A stretch of 18,288 nucleotides of DNA from an uncultured bacterium. Lineage in GTDB: Bacteria; Actinomycetota; Coriobacteriia; Coriobacteriales; Coriobacteriaceae. The notes under the pieces were generated by a model, which did no database searches, had not been told where the DNA came from, and worked only from the letters and a program-made list of their open reading frames with translations. The stretch is taken from contig CAJMPK010000014.1 of assembly GCA_905215205.1 (NCBI GenBank), positions 1 to 18,288 on the forward strand, given 5' to 3'. Position numbers and translations under genes: made by a program. Within the stretch, counting starts at the first letter, position 1, and each line of letters opens with the position of its first letter. Positions 1 to 7,437 of the stretch are shown in pieces.

Positions 1-499
1 TGGTCCACCCAGGTTCGGACCGGGTTTCACGTGCCCGGCCCTACTCAGGGACCGCCACCGGGGAGTCGCTGCGGGTGGGCGTACGGGGCCCTAACCCTCT
101 GCGGCCGGCCTTCCCATGCCGTTCCGCCGCCCGCGCGACTTCCCCGCCGGGAGCTGAGGCTCCCGGGCGGGCGGCCCTACAACCCCGGCGGCGCGAAGCC
201 CTCAGGCCGCGTGCGCTCGCCGGTTTGGCCGTCGCCCCCTTTCGCTCGCCGCTACTCGGGGGATCTCGTGATTGATTTCTCCTCCTCGGGGTACTTAGAT
301 GTTTCAGTTCCCCCGGTTCCCTCCCGGAAGCCTATGTGTTCAGCTGCCGGGTGGCCGCGCTTCCGCGGCCGGGTTCTCCCATTCGGGCACCCCCGGATCG
401 AAGGCCGTGTGCGCCTCCCCGGGGACTATCGCGGCTTGCCGCGCCCTTCGTCGGCTCCCTGCGCCAAGGCATCCGCCGTGCGCCCGTGACATCTTCCCG
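1..499 (-). rRNA. 23S ribosomal RNA, 5' part (gene runs off the left edge)
   Basis: Read on the minus strand, the segment near 461-490 gives the conserved 23S 5' region ending in GCACGGCGGATGCCTTGGC. Around 297-325 it gives the conserved GAACTGAAACAT element, and near 1-60 the CCTGAGTAGGG and CACGTGAAA blocks found about 400 nt into bacterial 23S. The 5' end at about 499 was set by comparing the distance to the GCACGG element with E. coli 23S; the exact base is uncertain by a few nucleotides. Only the first part of the molecule is in the window; the rest lies to the left. It is the second gene of the rrn operon and follows the 16S gene after a 389-nt spacer. No protein should be called here. 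Confidence 0.95.
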
Positions 500-888
500 C
501 CGCTCGGCGGGGCCACGGTTCACTCATGTATGAATAGCCAAGATGTTAATGTCGGTAACCTCGTATCTCTGAATATACAAGTTCGCAGGTAATGAATACC
601 TACGCGATCGTCGTCGCTACATGATGCTTCCCACGTTCAAATCAATGTGGTTCGCAGCGCACCGAACATCGTTCGGTGCTAGGAGATCGCGCCGGAGCAC
701 GCCGTCAGGCATGTCTCCGCGCGCTATGCGGCTCTCAAGGTACGCGGGCGCGTGCCCCGGGGGCCGGACGCCGCGGGCTGCCGGCGGAGGGTCCAGGCGG
801 GATCGCCGGGCGGGAGCTCCCGCCCGCAGGGCATCCTCGGGGAACAAGTTCTAAATAGGTGTTCTTTCTAAGAGGCTTATCTCCCTAG
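500..888 (-). other. 16S-23S internal transcribed spacer without tRNA genes
   Basis: This 389-nt spacer separates the 16S 3' end from the 23S 5' end. I looked for cloverleaf signatures on the transcribed strand (GGTTCRANYCC T-arms, Ile or Ala anticodon stems) and see none, so the spacer lacks tRNA-Ile and tRNA-Ala. It holds a 9-bp hairpin with a 3-nt loop at 659-679, a perfect 20-bp GC-only-flanked palindrome at 807-826 next to the 16S end, and a boxA-like motif at 725-741. An 8-bp segment at 868-875 can pair with the 16S leader at 2422-2429 with one G-U pair, a possible weak pre-16S processing stem. The half near the 16S gene is very GC rich; the half near the 23S gene is much more AT rich. 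Confidence 0.85.
725..741 (-). promoter_or_regulatory. boxA-like rRNA antitermination/processing motif in the spacer
   Basis: On the minus strand this reads ACCTTGAGAGCCGCATA. It matches 15 of 17 bases with the copy in the 16S leader at 2597-2613. Sequences of the type CTTTGAAAACT or CCTTGANAACTGGATA occur in leaders and spacers of Gram-positive rrn operons and include the boxA element bound by NusB-NusE. The match in position (one before 16S, one before 23S) supports the assignment; the antitermination role is inferred. Confidence 0.5.
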
Positions 889-2393
<1,505 letters not shown>

Positions 2394-2736
2394 AAATATA
2401 TGGGCTTCGAGCCCGTCCGGTCCTCTCAGTCACTCGCTGATCGGTTCCGTTCGATTCATATGGTTTTAGTATAGGAAAAGGAATTTCTCGGGGCCGCCTC
2501 TCGGCGGCCTTGCGAAAAACAAATCCAAGTTAGACCATTTCAAATGGTTCGATGTCTGCCCGGATGCGACACTGAAGTAAGTGTCCATCCTCGCAGTATC
2601 CGGTTCTCAAGGTGCACGCCCTCGCGGCTGATCCGGTCCCACCGGGCCGCGCGGCAAGGAGATATATTGCCAGACCGCGAAGCAATGTGGGACGTCAATT
2701 CCACTCTTCACAAGTCCTACACAATCCATGGCTTTC
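2394..2736 (-). other. 16S rRNA leader region
   Basis: This stretch holds no protein gene that I can support. On the transcribed (minus) strand it has a hairpin at 2492-2509 with a 7-bp stem GGCCGCC/GGCGGCC closed by a GAGA tetraloop of GNRA type. A perfect palindrome ACCATTTCAAATGGT lies at 2534-2548, and a boxA-like motif at 2597-2613. Bases 2422-2429 can pair with 868-875 beyond the 16S 3' end, a candidate short processing stem. The likely transcription start lies upstream near 2730, giving a leader of about 340 nt, typical of rrn leaders with antitermination signals. Confidence 0.6.
2597..2613 (-). promoter_or_regulatory. boxA-like rRNA antitermination/processing motif in the leader
   Basis: The minus strand reads ACCTTGAGAACCGGATA, nearly identical to the spacer copy at 725-741. 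Its form (CTTGAGAACC followed by GGATA) matches the boxA-containing element of Gram-positive rRNA leaders. The NusB-NusE role is known for the family and inferred here. Confidence 0.5.
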
Positions 2737-2767
2737 TATATAGGTAGTAGAAAGTCGAGTGCAGCAA
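2737..2767 (-). promoter_or_regulatory. Candidate rrn promoter
   Basis: On the minus strand a TATATA -10 (2742-2737) follows a TTGCTG -35 (2767-2762) with a 19-bp spacer, or 18 bp if the -10 is read as CTATAT. It lies between the rplT terminator and the 16S leader, where an rrn promoter must be if the operon has its own. A second AT-rich TATATA lies at about 2805-2811 without a clear -35, so tandem promoters are possible. The match is only fair. Confidence 0.3.
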
Positions 2768-2876
2768 GATCGCACGTATCAGATGATGACCCTTCGGTTA
2801 AGAGATATATAGAGATCGGTCACCTGTAAGTGTTTATCTACCCGCGCTTTTTGCTATGTAAACCAGCGCTTTCGAT

Positions 2877-2913
2877 AAAAAAGAGGGAGTGCCGCGCACA
2901 GTGCGACACTCCC
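2877..2913 (-). terminator. Rho-independent terminator of infC-rpmI-rplT
   Basis: Twenty-one bases after the rplT stop codon the minus strand forms a long GC-rich hairpin (2913-2885) with outer arms GGGAGTG/CACTCCC and further pairs inside, followed by TCTTTTTT. This is a classic intrinsic terminator and separates the ribosomal protein operon from the rrn operon downstream. Confidence 0.9.
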
Positions 2914-2934
2914 CTAGCGATTCAAGAGAATCAA

Positions 2935-3294
2935 TTAGGCCTCGAGAGCCTTCTTGGCAATGGCAGCCAGCTCGTTGAAGGACTCGATGTCCTCGTAAGC
3001 CATCTGAGCCAGAACCTTGCGGTCGAGCTCGATGCCGGCAACCTTCAGGCCGTGCATGAACTGAGAGTAAGAGATGTCGTTCAGGCGAGCGGCAGCGTTG
3101 ATGCGGGTGATCCAGAGAGAACGGATCTCGCGCTTCTTGTTGCGGCGATCACGATACTGATACTGCAGGGAGTGCTGGACCTGCTCTTTAGCATGCTTGT
3201 AAGTACGCGAAGCGGCACCGTAGTAACCCTTCGCACGGTGCATAACGGTACGGCGCTTCTTCTTGGCGGCAACAGCGCGCTTAATACGTGCCAT
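2935..3294 (-). CDS. rplT: Large ribosomal subunit protein bL20
   Basis: bL20 binds 23S rRNA early in assembly of the 50S subunit and, in bacteria studied so far, represses its own operon. The 119-residue length is usual for the family. The N-terminus MARIKRAVAAKKKRR, the segment GYYGAASRTYKHAKEQV, and RDRRNKKREIRSLWITRINAAAR are hallmark bL20 sequences: a basic extended N-terminal helix followed by the globular domain. The start ATG has AGGAG ten bases upstream. It is the last gene of infC-rpmI-rplT, 46 bp after rpmI, and is followed by a strong terminator. Identification is firm. Confidence 0.98.
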   Translation of the reverse strand: MARIKRAVAAKKKRRTVMHRAKGYYGAASRTYKHAKEQVQHSLQYQYRDRRNKKREIRSLWITRINAAARLNDISYSQFMHGLKVAGIELDRKVLAQMAYEDIESFNELAAIAKKALEA

Positions 3295-3340
3295 GTTCTA
3301 TCAACTCCTAGACGGTAAAACGAAAAACGGGAACGCGAAC

Positions 3341-3532
3341 TTAGGCGAGACGCGACTTGATGACCTTGCGGTCGGCAGCGGCGATCTCGGTCTCCTGACG
3401 GAAGCCACGCTTACGCTTGGTGGACTTCTTGCTCAGGATGTGGCTCTTGAAAGCCTTGGCGCGCATAAGCTTGCCGGTGCCAGTCTTGCGGAAACGCTTC
3501 TTGGTGCCGCTGTGGGACTTCATCTTAGGCAT
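3341..3532 (-). CDS. rpmI: Large ribosomal subunit protein bL35
   Basis: bL35 is a small basic protein of the 50S subunit. The 63-residue product starts MPKMKSHSGTKKRFRKTGTGK, the signature of the family, and continues with the typical Lys/Arg-rich stretch ILSKKSTKRKRGFR. The start ATG has AAGGAG seven bases upstream. It lies between infC (32 bp away) and rplT in the conserved order infC-rpmI-rplT, so the three are cotranscribed and probably share control by the infC leader. Confidence 0.98.
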   Translation of the reverse strand: MPKMKSHSGTKKRFRKTGTGKLMRAKAFKSHILSKKSTKRKRGFRQETEIAAADRKVIKSRLA

Positions 3533-3564
3533 GAAATACTCCTTAATCGGTTACAGAACACTAG

Positions 3565-4119
3565 TTACTTGGTATCGCTTGCCGCTTTATCCTCATCAAA
3601 GGCGCCCTTAATCGGGGCGAGCAGCATAAGCATGTTACGGCCTTCCATCTTAGGCTTGGACTCGACCGTAGCGTAAGGCTTGAGATCCTCGGCGAGACGC
3701 TCGAGAACGTTAAGACCCTGTTCCGGGTGAGCCATCTCACGGCCGCGGAACATGATGGTGATCTTAACGCGTGCGCCCTTCTTGAGGAAACGCAGAACGT
3801 GGCCCTTCTTGGTCTCGTAATCGCCAACGTCGATCTTGGGTCGGAACTTCATTTCCTTGACCTCGACCTTAGACTGGTTCTTACGAGCGGCCTTGGCCTT
3901 CATGGCCTGCTGGTACTTGAACTTACCGTAGTCCATGACCTTGCAGACCGGCGGCTCCGCGTTGGGAGCGATCTCGACCAGGTCGAGACCCTGATCGTCA
4001 GCGACGCGCTGGGCATCGCGGATGGCGAACAGGCCGAGCTGAGAGCCATCGACGCCAATCAAACGGCACGAAGATGCAGTGATCTCGTCGTTGATGCGGG
4101 TGTCATCAGACTTAGCTAT
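3565..4119 (-). CDS. infC: Translation initiation factor IF-3, probable AUA start
   Basis: IF-3 binds the 30S subunit, keeps it from joining 50S, and checks the start codon and initiator tRNA. Diagnostic sequences are TRINDEI near the N-terminus, the N-domain LGLFAIRDAQRVADDQGLDL, the linker PPVCKVMDYGKFKYQQ, and the C-domain IMFRGREMAHPEQG. I place the start at ATA 4119-4117: GGAGG at 4132-4128 is eight bases upstream and the resulting 184-residue protein aligns well with IF-3 N-termini. An in-frame ATG at 4134 would give 189 residues but overlaps this ribosome binding site and has none of its own. IF-3 genes typically use rare starts such as AUU, which lets the factor repress itself. First gene of infC-rpmI-rplT. 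Confidence 0.96.
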   Translation of the reverse strand: MAKSDDTRINDEITASSCRLIGVDGSQLGLFAIRDAQRVADDQGLDLVEIAPNAEPPVCKVMDYGKFKYQQAMKAKAARKNQSKVEVKEMKFRPKIDVGDYETKKGHVLRFLKKGARVKITIMFRGREMAHPEQGLNVLERLAEDLKPYATVESKPKMEGRNMLMLLAPIKGAFDEDKAASDTK

Positions 4120-4138
4120 TTTCCCTACCTCCATTCAT

Positions 4139-4170
4139 AAAAAAATAACCCGGCGCTTTCAGCAACCAGG
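4139..4170 (-). terminator. Attenuator-type terminator hairpin in the infC leader
   Basis: On the minus strand CCTGG (4170-4166) pairs with CCGGG (4153-4149), with further GC pairs around a TGAAA loop, and the stem is followed by TTATTTTTTT (T7 at 4145-4139). The T run ends seven bases before the infC ribosome binding site. A terminator in that position in a leader, with no gene directly before it, points to transcription attenuation. In Bacillus the infC operon is controlled this way through L20; whether L20 is the effector here is inference. Confidence 0.6.
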
Positions 4171-4339
4171 CCGTACGCATAGACATCCTCAATATGAGGA
4201 AGAGAATCTAAGTTGTATGACCAGTCAGCTGCTCATTGGCGCCAAAAGGTGGGAACCCTCGGGTTCCTCTTTAGGGCATTGCGGGAACAACGCCTTGCGA
4301 ATAATAACACGTACCGCGCGCTATCACATTACGTACACG
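4171..4339 (-). promoter_or_regulatory. infC operon leader and promoter region
   Basis: No gene is seen. On the minus strand a 7-bp hairpin GGAACCC/GGGTTCC lies at 4251-4267 (approximate) and a 5-bp hairpin CCTCA/TGAGG at 4187-4199, both ahead of the attenuator. A TATTAT -10-like box is near 4303-4308, with no convincing -35. The stretch therefore looks like a structured leader of about 130-150 nt rather than coding DNA. I cannot assign an RNA family by eye; an L20-leader-like element is the first thing to test. Confidence 0.45.
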
Positions 4340-4362
4340 AAAAAGGGGCCTTGACCCCCCTT
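4340..4362 (-). terminator. Second copy of the tRNA-Leu terminator
   Basis: On the minus strand a GGGG-rich stem with loop TCAAGG closes on CCCC and runs into TTTTT. It is nearly identical to the terminator at 4523-4545 and follows the tRNA-Leu 3' fragment at the same distance as the other follows the intact tRNA. It also insulates the infC leader from upstream transcription. Confidence 0.75.
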
Positions 4363-4380
4363 GAAGCGCAGGTGCATGTA

Positions 4381-4403
4381 TGGTGCCCGAGGCGAGACTC
4401 GAA
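4381..4403 (-). pseudogene. tRNA-Leu 3' fragment (duplicated end)
   Basis: This 23-nt segment reads TTCGAGTCTCGCCTCGGGCA plus CCA on the minus strand: half of the T loop, the 3' side of the T stem, the 3' acceptor strand and CCA of the intact tRNA-Leu at 4565-4651. The perfect match to the intact copy is 31 bp long (4373-4403 against 4557-4587) and is followed in both copies by a similar terminator. The rest of the tRNA is absent, so this is not functional. It looks like a displaced tRNA 3' end left by an integration, or a local duplication with period 184 bp. Confidence 0.8.
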
Positions 4404-4515
4404 GGGACTTCGCTTCGCGAAGCCCCGGGCTTCGGGCGCATGGCGCCCTCGCTACGCTCCGCTACAAACAGGCCACAGGCCTGTTTGCTTAACGCTCCGC
4501 GCGCTCACGCGAGTT
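4404..4515. repeat. Dense palindrome cluster between the two tRNA-Leu ends
   Basis: Within about 110 bp there are several short perfect inverted repeats: GAAGCCC/GGGCTTC around 4419-4433, GGGCGC/GCGCCC at 4434-4439 and 4443-4448, and AAACAGGCC/GGCCTGTTT at 4466-4474 and 4478-4486 with a 3-nt loop. Motifs such as AGCGGAGCGTAGCGAG on the minus strand resemble repetitive extragenic palindromes. No coding region is supported. Confidence 0.6.
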
Positions 4516-4522
4516 CGGTACG

Positions 4523-4545
4523 AAAAAGGGGGCCTTGACCCCCTT
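4523..4545 (-). terminator. Terminator of tRNA-Leu
   Basis: Twenty bases after the tRNA 3' end the minus strand reads AAGGGGG, a TCAAGG loop, CCCCCTT and then more T, a compact intrinsic terminator. A near copy is at 4340-4362. Confidence 0.8.
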
Positions 4546-4564
4546 GAACGCTCTTTTGCATGTA

Positions 4565-4651
4565 TGGTGCCCGAGGCGAGACTCGAACTCGCACGTTGTT
4601 GCCAACGGTGGATTTTGAGTCCACTGCGTCTGCCAATTCCGCCACTCGGGC
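4565..4651 (-). tRNA. tRNA-Leu, anticodon CAA
   Basis: An 87-nt class II tRNA on the minus strand with encoded CCA (4568-4565). The acceptor stem pairs GCCCGAG (4651-4645) with CTCGGGC (4575-4569). The anticodon stem GTGGA/TCCAC encloses loop CTCAAAA, giving anticodon CAA for UUG codons. A long variable arm (CGTTGGCAACAACG) identifies Leu among class II tRNAs, and the T arm GCGAG-TTCGAGT-CTCGC is perfect. It lies 39 bp after the transglutaminase gene with no clear terminator between, so it may be partly read through from that gene. Its 3' end is duplicated at 4373-4403. Confidence 0.97.
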
Positions 4652-4690
4652 ACGTAATGCGTGAGTTAGTTTATCACAGCTTTCTGTTGA

Positions 4691-6124
4691 TTAGTCCGAA
4701 AATGGAACTTCGAGCATTTCGATAAGCTCAACCTTGCGCAACATCTCCCGCTTACGACATCCACGTCCGTCAACCGAGGCCTCGCCCATCTGGTTGTCAT
4801 AGGGGTCCTCGCGCATACCATCGAAAGCAGGCACAAACTCAGCCTGGAATCGATCGTTGGCCACCATACGCCACGGATCGAGATTGCCAAAGTAGTGACG
4901 ACGGCGCCACTCCTCCCCCATCCTGCGTGCCGAGGAGCCAAACGAAACGTCGGCGTTAAGCCAACCGGTCTGGGGTGTGTAGAACTCGGCCCAATCGTGC
5001 GGTCCCACCGAATCGGGCGCAACATATAGGCCGCTCTGCCAACGAGCAGGCACCCCCGCGATGCGACACATGGTGATAAACGTGAGCGCCATAACGCCGC
5101 AATCGCCGCGGAGCGAATGCGCACAGTCGTCGGCAATAGATCCCAAAAGCAGGTACGGTGGCTGATAGCGATAGTCGATATGTTGCGTCAGGTAATCATA
5201 GATAGCACGAGCGCGATCGAGCGGATCCTCGAGCCCGTCTATAACACGCTCCGTCAACTGTCGCAAGTACGGCGTAAACGCAACGTGCGGACGATCCTCG
5301 GAAGTGTCCTCGGGCAGTGGCGTGTCCATGCACGTATGCGATGGGAGCGCGCCACCATAGATATCGCAATAGGCGGCATCGATGTGATAGCGATAGGTCA
5401 CCGAGAATGAATGTTCAGTCGAAGATGTCCAAGAGGCAGTACGAGCTGAAACATTTTCAGAGGCAACGGTACCCCCCAACGTCATATCAAGAACCTCGAT
5501 ATGAGACTGTTGACGACAGGCGGCGGCAACGGGTAGCCACGCGCGAACAGCCTCTCCCTTCAGAGCCCCGGGGACAGACACGGATGCCTTAAGCGTGATG
5601 GCACGAGTCAACCCGTTTTGCGACTCCATCTCCCTGAGCATCTGGTTACGCAGCGCGATGCCGTCCGTAGAATCGGGACGCAGGCCCGGAACCTCCTTAG
5701 GGTACACGCGAAGCGAATCGAGGAAGTTGTCGAGAACGAACAGCTCGCCATCGATAAAGCGCCAGTCAATACGCTTACGATTAATCAGGTCATCAAACTG
5801 CTCTTCGGTAAACTCTGGCCACTCCTCGCGAATCATCGCAATAGCCTGATCGCGCGACACCGAAAAATGAAGCGGCGTCTCGAGCATGCGATACCGCTCG
5901 GCACGGACACAAGCCGCCAGCGAAGGCTCAGGGTTCTGCTCCAAAAGGCGATCGCAAGCAGCAACAGCCTGCGTCAAATACCCGGCATCCTTAAGACGAA
6001 GAATCTCAGGCGGCAGTCCAATATCGAGATGACGAAAATCATCACAGCAAACATCAACAGAGCAACCAACAGGACCCTCGTCAATAACCTTCCCATCCGA
6101 AGGCAGCAAATTAATAACAGCCAT
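4691..6124 (-). CDS. Transglutaminase-like domain protein, function unknown
   Basis: A 477-residue protein with a C-terminal transglutaminase-like (papain-fold) domain. The triad is visible: Cys342 in RGDCGVMALTF, His376 in GPHDWAEFY and Asp392 in GWLNADVSF. Such bacterial proteins are usually cysteine peptidases or amide-modifying enzymes; the substrate is unknown. I see no signal peptide or membrane helix, so it is probably cytoplasmic. The N-terminal 170 residues contain an Asp/Glu-rich helical region (REEWPEFTEEQFDDLI) followed by a beta-rich middle part with the phrase VRAWLPV that precedes many such domains. I chose ATG 6124 because GGAG lies six bases upstream; an in-frame ATG at 6160 has no binding site and sits inside a probable -10 box. 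The gene stands alone between the aldolase and tRNA-Leu. Confidence 0.85.
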   Translation of the reverse strand: MAVINLLPSDGKVIDEGPVGCSVDVCCDDFRHLDIGLPPEILRLKDAGYLTQAVAACDRLLEQNPEPSLAACVRAERYRMLETPLHFSVSRDQAIAMIREEWPEFTEEQFDDLINRKRIDWRFIDGELFVLDNFLDSLRVYPKEVPGLRPDSTDGIALRNQMLREMESQNGLTRAITLKASVSVPGALKGEAVRAWLPVAAACRQQSHIEVLDMTLGGTVASENVSARTASWTSSTEHSFSVTYRYHIDAAYCDIYGGALPSHTCMDTPLPEDTSEDRPHVAFTPYLRQLTERVIDGLEDPLDRARAIYDYLTQHIDYRYQPPYLLLGSIADDCAHSLRGDCGVMALTFITMCRIAGVPARWQSGLYVAPDSVGPHDWAEFYTPQTGWLNADVSFGSSARRMGEEWRRRHYFGNLDPWRMVANDRFQAEFVPAFDGMREDPYDNQMGEASVDGRGCRKREMLRKVELIEMLEVPFSD

Positions 6125-6158
6125 ACCAAACTCCAAGTCATTAGAACTCTCGAAGCCC

Positions 6159-6188
6159 ATTGTAACGAGATAAAAAAGAAAGCCCCAA
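6159..6188 (-). promoter_or_regulatory. Candidate promoter of the transglutaminase-like gene
   Basis: Minus strand TACAAT (6164-6159) with TTGGGG (6188-6183) 18 bp upstream. Transcription from it would start just before a GGAG-ATG at 6134-6122, consistent with the start chosen for the gene. The -35 is weak and overlaps a terminator-like hairpin. Confidence 0.35.
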
Positions 6189-6200
6189 TAGAGGAGCCCT
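6172..6200 (-). terminator. Intrinsic terminator downstream of the aldolase gene
   Basis: On the minus strand AGGGCTCC pairs with GGGGCTTT (three G-U pairs) around loop TCTATT and is followed by TCTTTTTTATC. It could end transcription from fba about 180 nt after its stop codon, before the transglutaminase gene. Confidence 0.5.
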
Positions 6201-6264
6201 CAACACCGATAAACGGTACCTATAAAACTGAATTCAGCCCAGTAACCCTGCGGCGGTAAACGAA

Positions 6265-6356
6265 GGAAGCCCCGTCCCCCGGAACTGTTTCCTTGGCGCG
6301 ACTTCTGGCCAAGCCAGGTGAGCGCAAAGGAAACAGTGTAGGGGGACGGGGCTTCC
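6265..6356. repeat. 92-bp two-tier foldback between aldolase and transglutaminase genes
   Basis: Outer arms 6265-6280 and 6341-6356 are perfect 16-bp inverted repeats (GGAAGCCCCGTCCCCC). After a 3-nt internal loop on each side come inner 11-bp arms ACTGTTTCCTT/AAGGAAACAGT at 6284-6294 and 6327-6337, and inside these CTGGC/GCCAG at 6305-6309 and 6313-6317. The whole element begins 20 bp after the fba stop codon. No T run follows the outer stem closely, so it is not a standard terminator, though it could protect the fba mRNA 3' end. Confidence 0.9.
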
Positions 6357-6376
6357 GACGGGAAGTTTAGCGACGC

Positions 6377-7243
6377 TTACGCCTTGTTGACGGAGCCAAA
6401 CTCCTCCATGAGCTCCTTGGTGCGAGCAACGATGTTGTCGCGACCAGGCTTGAGGAGCTTGCGGGGGTCAAAGCCCTTGCCCTGCTGATCCTTGCCAGCC
6501 TCGATGTACTCGCGGACGCCCTTGGCGAAGACGAGCTGCAGGTCGGTGTTGACATTGATCTTGGAGATGCCCAGGGAGATGGCCTTCTTGATCTGATCCT
6601 CGGGGATGCCGGTGCCACCGTGCAGAACGAGGGGCAGGTCGCCGGTCTGAGCCTTGATCTCGCCCAGACGCTCGAAGGAAAGGCCAGCCCAGTCAGCGGG
6701 ATACACGCCGTGGATGTTGCCGATGCCGCAAGCGAGGAAGTCGACGCCCAGGTCAGCAATCTGCTTGCACTCAGCGGGGTCAGCGAGCTCGCCGTTGGAG
6801 GTCACGCCGTCCTCGGTGCCGCCGATGCCGCCGACCTCGGCCTCGATGGACATGCCCTTGGAGTGGGCAAGCTCAACGAGCTCCTTGGTGCGGTCGAGGT
6901 TAAGCTGGAAGGTCTCCTCGTGAGAGCCGTCATACATGATGGACGTGAAGCCGGCCTCGATGCACTTGAAGCAGTCCTCGTAAGAACCGTGATCGAGGTG
7001 AAGGGCGACGGGAACGGTAACGCCCGTGGCCTCGACGGCAGCCTTGACCATGTCGGCGCAGACCTTGAAACCGCCCATCCACTTAGCGGCACCAGCGGTG
7101 CACTGAAGGATCAGCGGAGACTTGGCCTCCTCGGCGGCCTGGAGAATAGCCAGGGTCCACTCGAGGTTGTTGGTGTTGAAGGCACCGAGACCGTACTTGC
7201 CGGCCTCGGCCTTCTTGAGCATGTCTGCTGCGTTGACGAGCAT
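6377..7243 (-). CDS. fba: Class II fructose-1,6-bisphosphate aldolase
   Basis: Cleaves fructose 1,6-bisphosphate to glyceraldehyde 3-phosphate and dihydroxyacetone phosphate in glycolysis, using a divalent metal; cytoplasmic. The 288-residue product shows the class II signatures: VALHLDHGSYE with catalytic Asp84 and metal ligand His85, EAEVGGIGGTEDG from about 134, His178 in GNIHGVYP, His208 in LHGGTGIP, and NVNTDLQ from 230. Together with the Tyr-Gly-LGAFNTNN start this fits the shorter class II form common in Firmicutes and Actinobacteria. ATG 7243 has AGGAGG eight bases upstream and matches the family start; an in-frame upstream ATG at 7339 is spurious. Monocistronic by spacing. A tagatose-bisphosphate aldolase is a less likely alternative. 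Confidence 0.95.
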   Translation of the reverse strand: MLVNAADMLKKAEAGKYGLGAFNTNNLEWTLAILQAAEEAKSPLILQCTAGAAKWMGGFKVCADMVKAAVEATGVTVPVALHLDHGSYEDCFKCIEAGFTSIMYDGSHEETFQLNLDRTKELVELAHSKGMSIEAEVGGIGGTEDGVTSNGELADPAECKQIADLGVDFLACGIGNIHGVYPADWAGLSFERLGEIKAQTGDLPLVLHGGTGIPEDQIKKAISLGISKINVNTDLQLVFAKGVREYIEAGKDQQGKGFDPRKLLKPGRDNIVARTKELMEEFGSVNKA

Positions 7244-7283
7244 AAAAGAAACCTCCTGTAAGGTTGCTCCGATAACGCCTGAG

Positions 7284-7311
7284 ATTTTACCACGGCGTAT
7301 CCGAGCATAAA
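7284..7311 (-). promoter_or_regulatory. Candidate fba promoter
   Basis: Minus strand TAAAAT (7289-7284) lies about 40 bp before the fba start codon, with TTTATG (7311-7306) 16 bp further upstream. The -10 is good, the -35 only partial. Confidence 0.35.
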
Positions 7312-7437
7312 CGTTCGTTTGTTCACGAATATCGTCCAAACAGACTTTTTTTGACCGTTTGCCCTACGGAATCGACCCGTTGGGGAAAATATCTTGGCGT
7401 TTGGACGCTTCTCGTGCTTCGGGAGCTGACTATAAAG

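Noticed and set aside
500..888. tRNA-Ile or tRNA-Ala in the rRNA spacer
   Set aside because: No T arm, anticodon stem or CCA end is found on the transcribed strand.
2830..3318. 162-codon plus-strand frame
   Set aside because: It runs through the rplT terminator and antisense to rplT.
7244..7339. N-terminal extension of fba to ATG 7339
   Set aside because: The strong AGGAGG lies before ATG 7243, where aldolases of this class begin.
7334..7407. 9-bp inverted repeat CGTCCAAAC/GTTTGGACG between fba and the MBL gene
   Set aside because: The arms are 57 bp apart and no T run or operator context supports a terminator or binding site.
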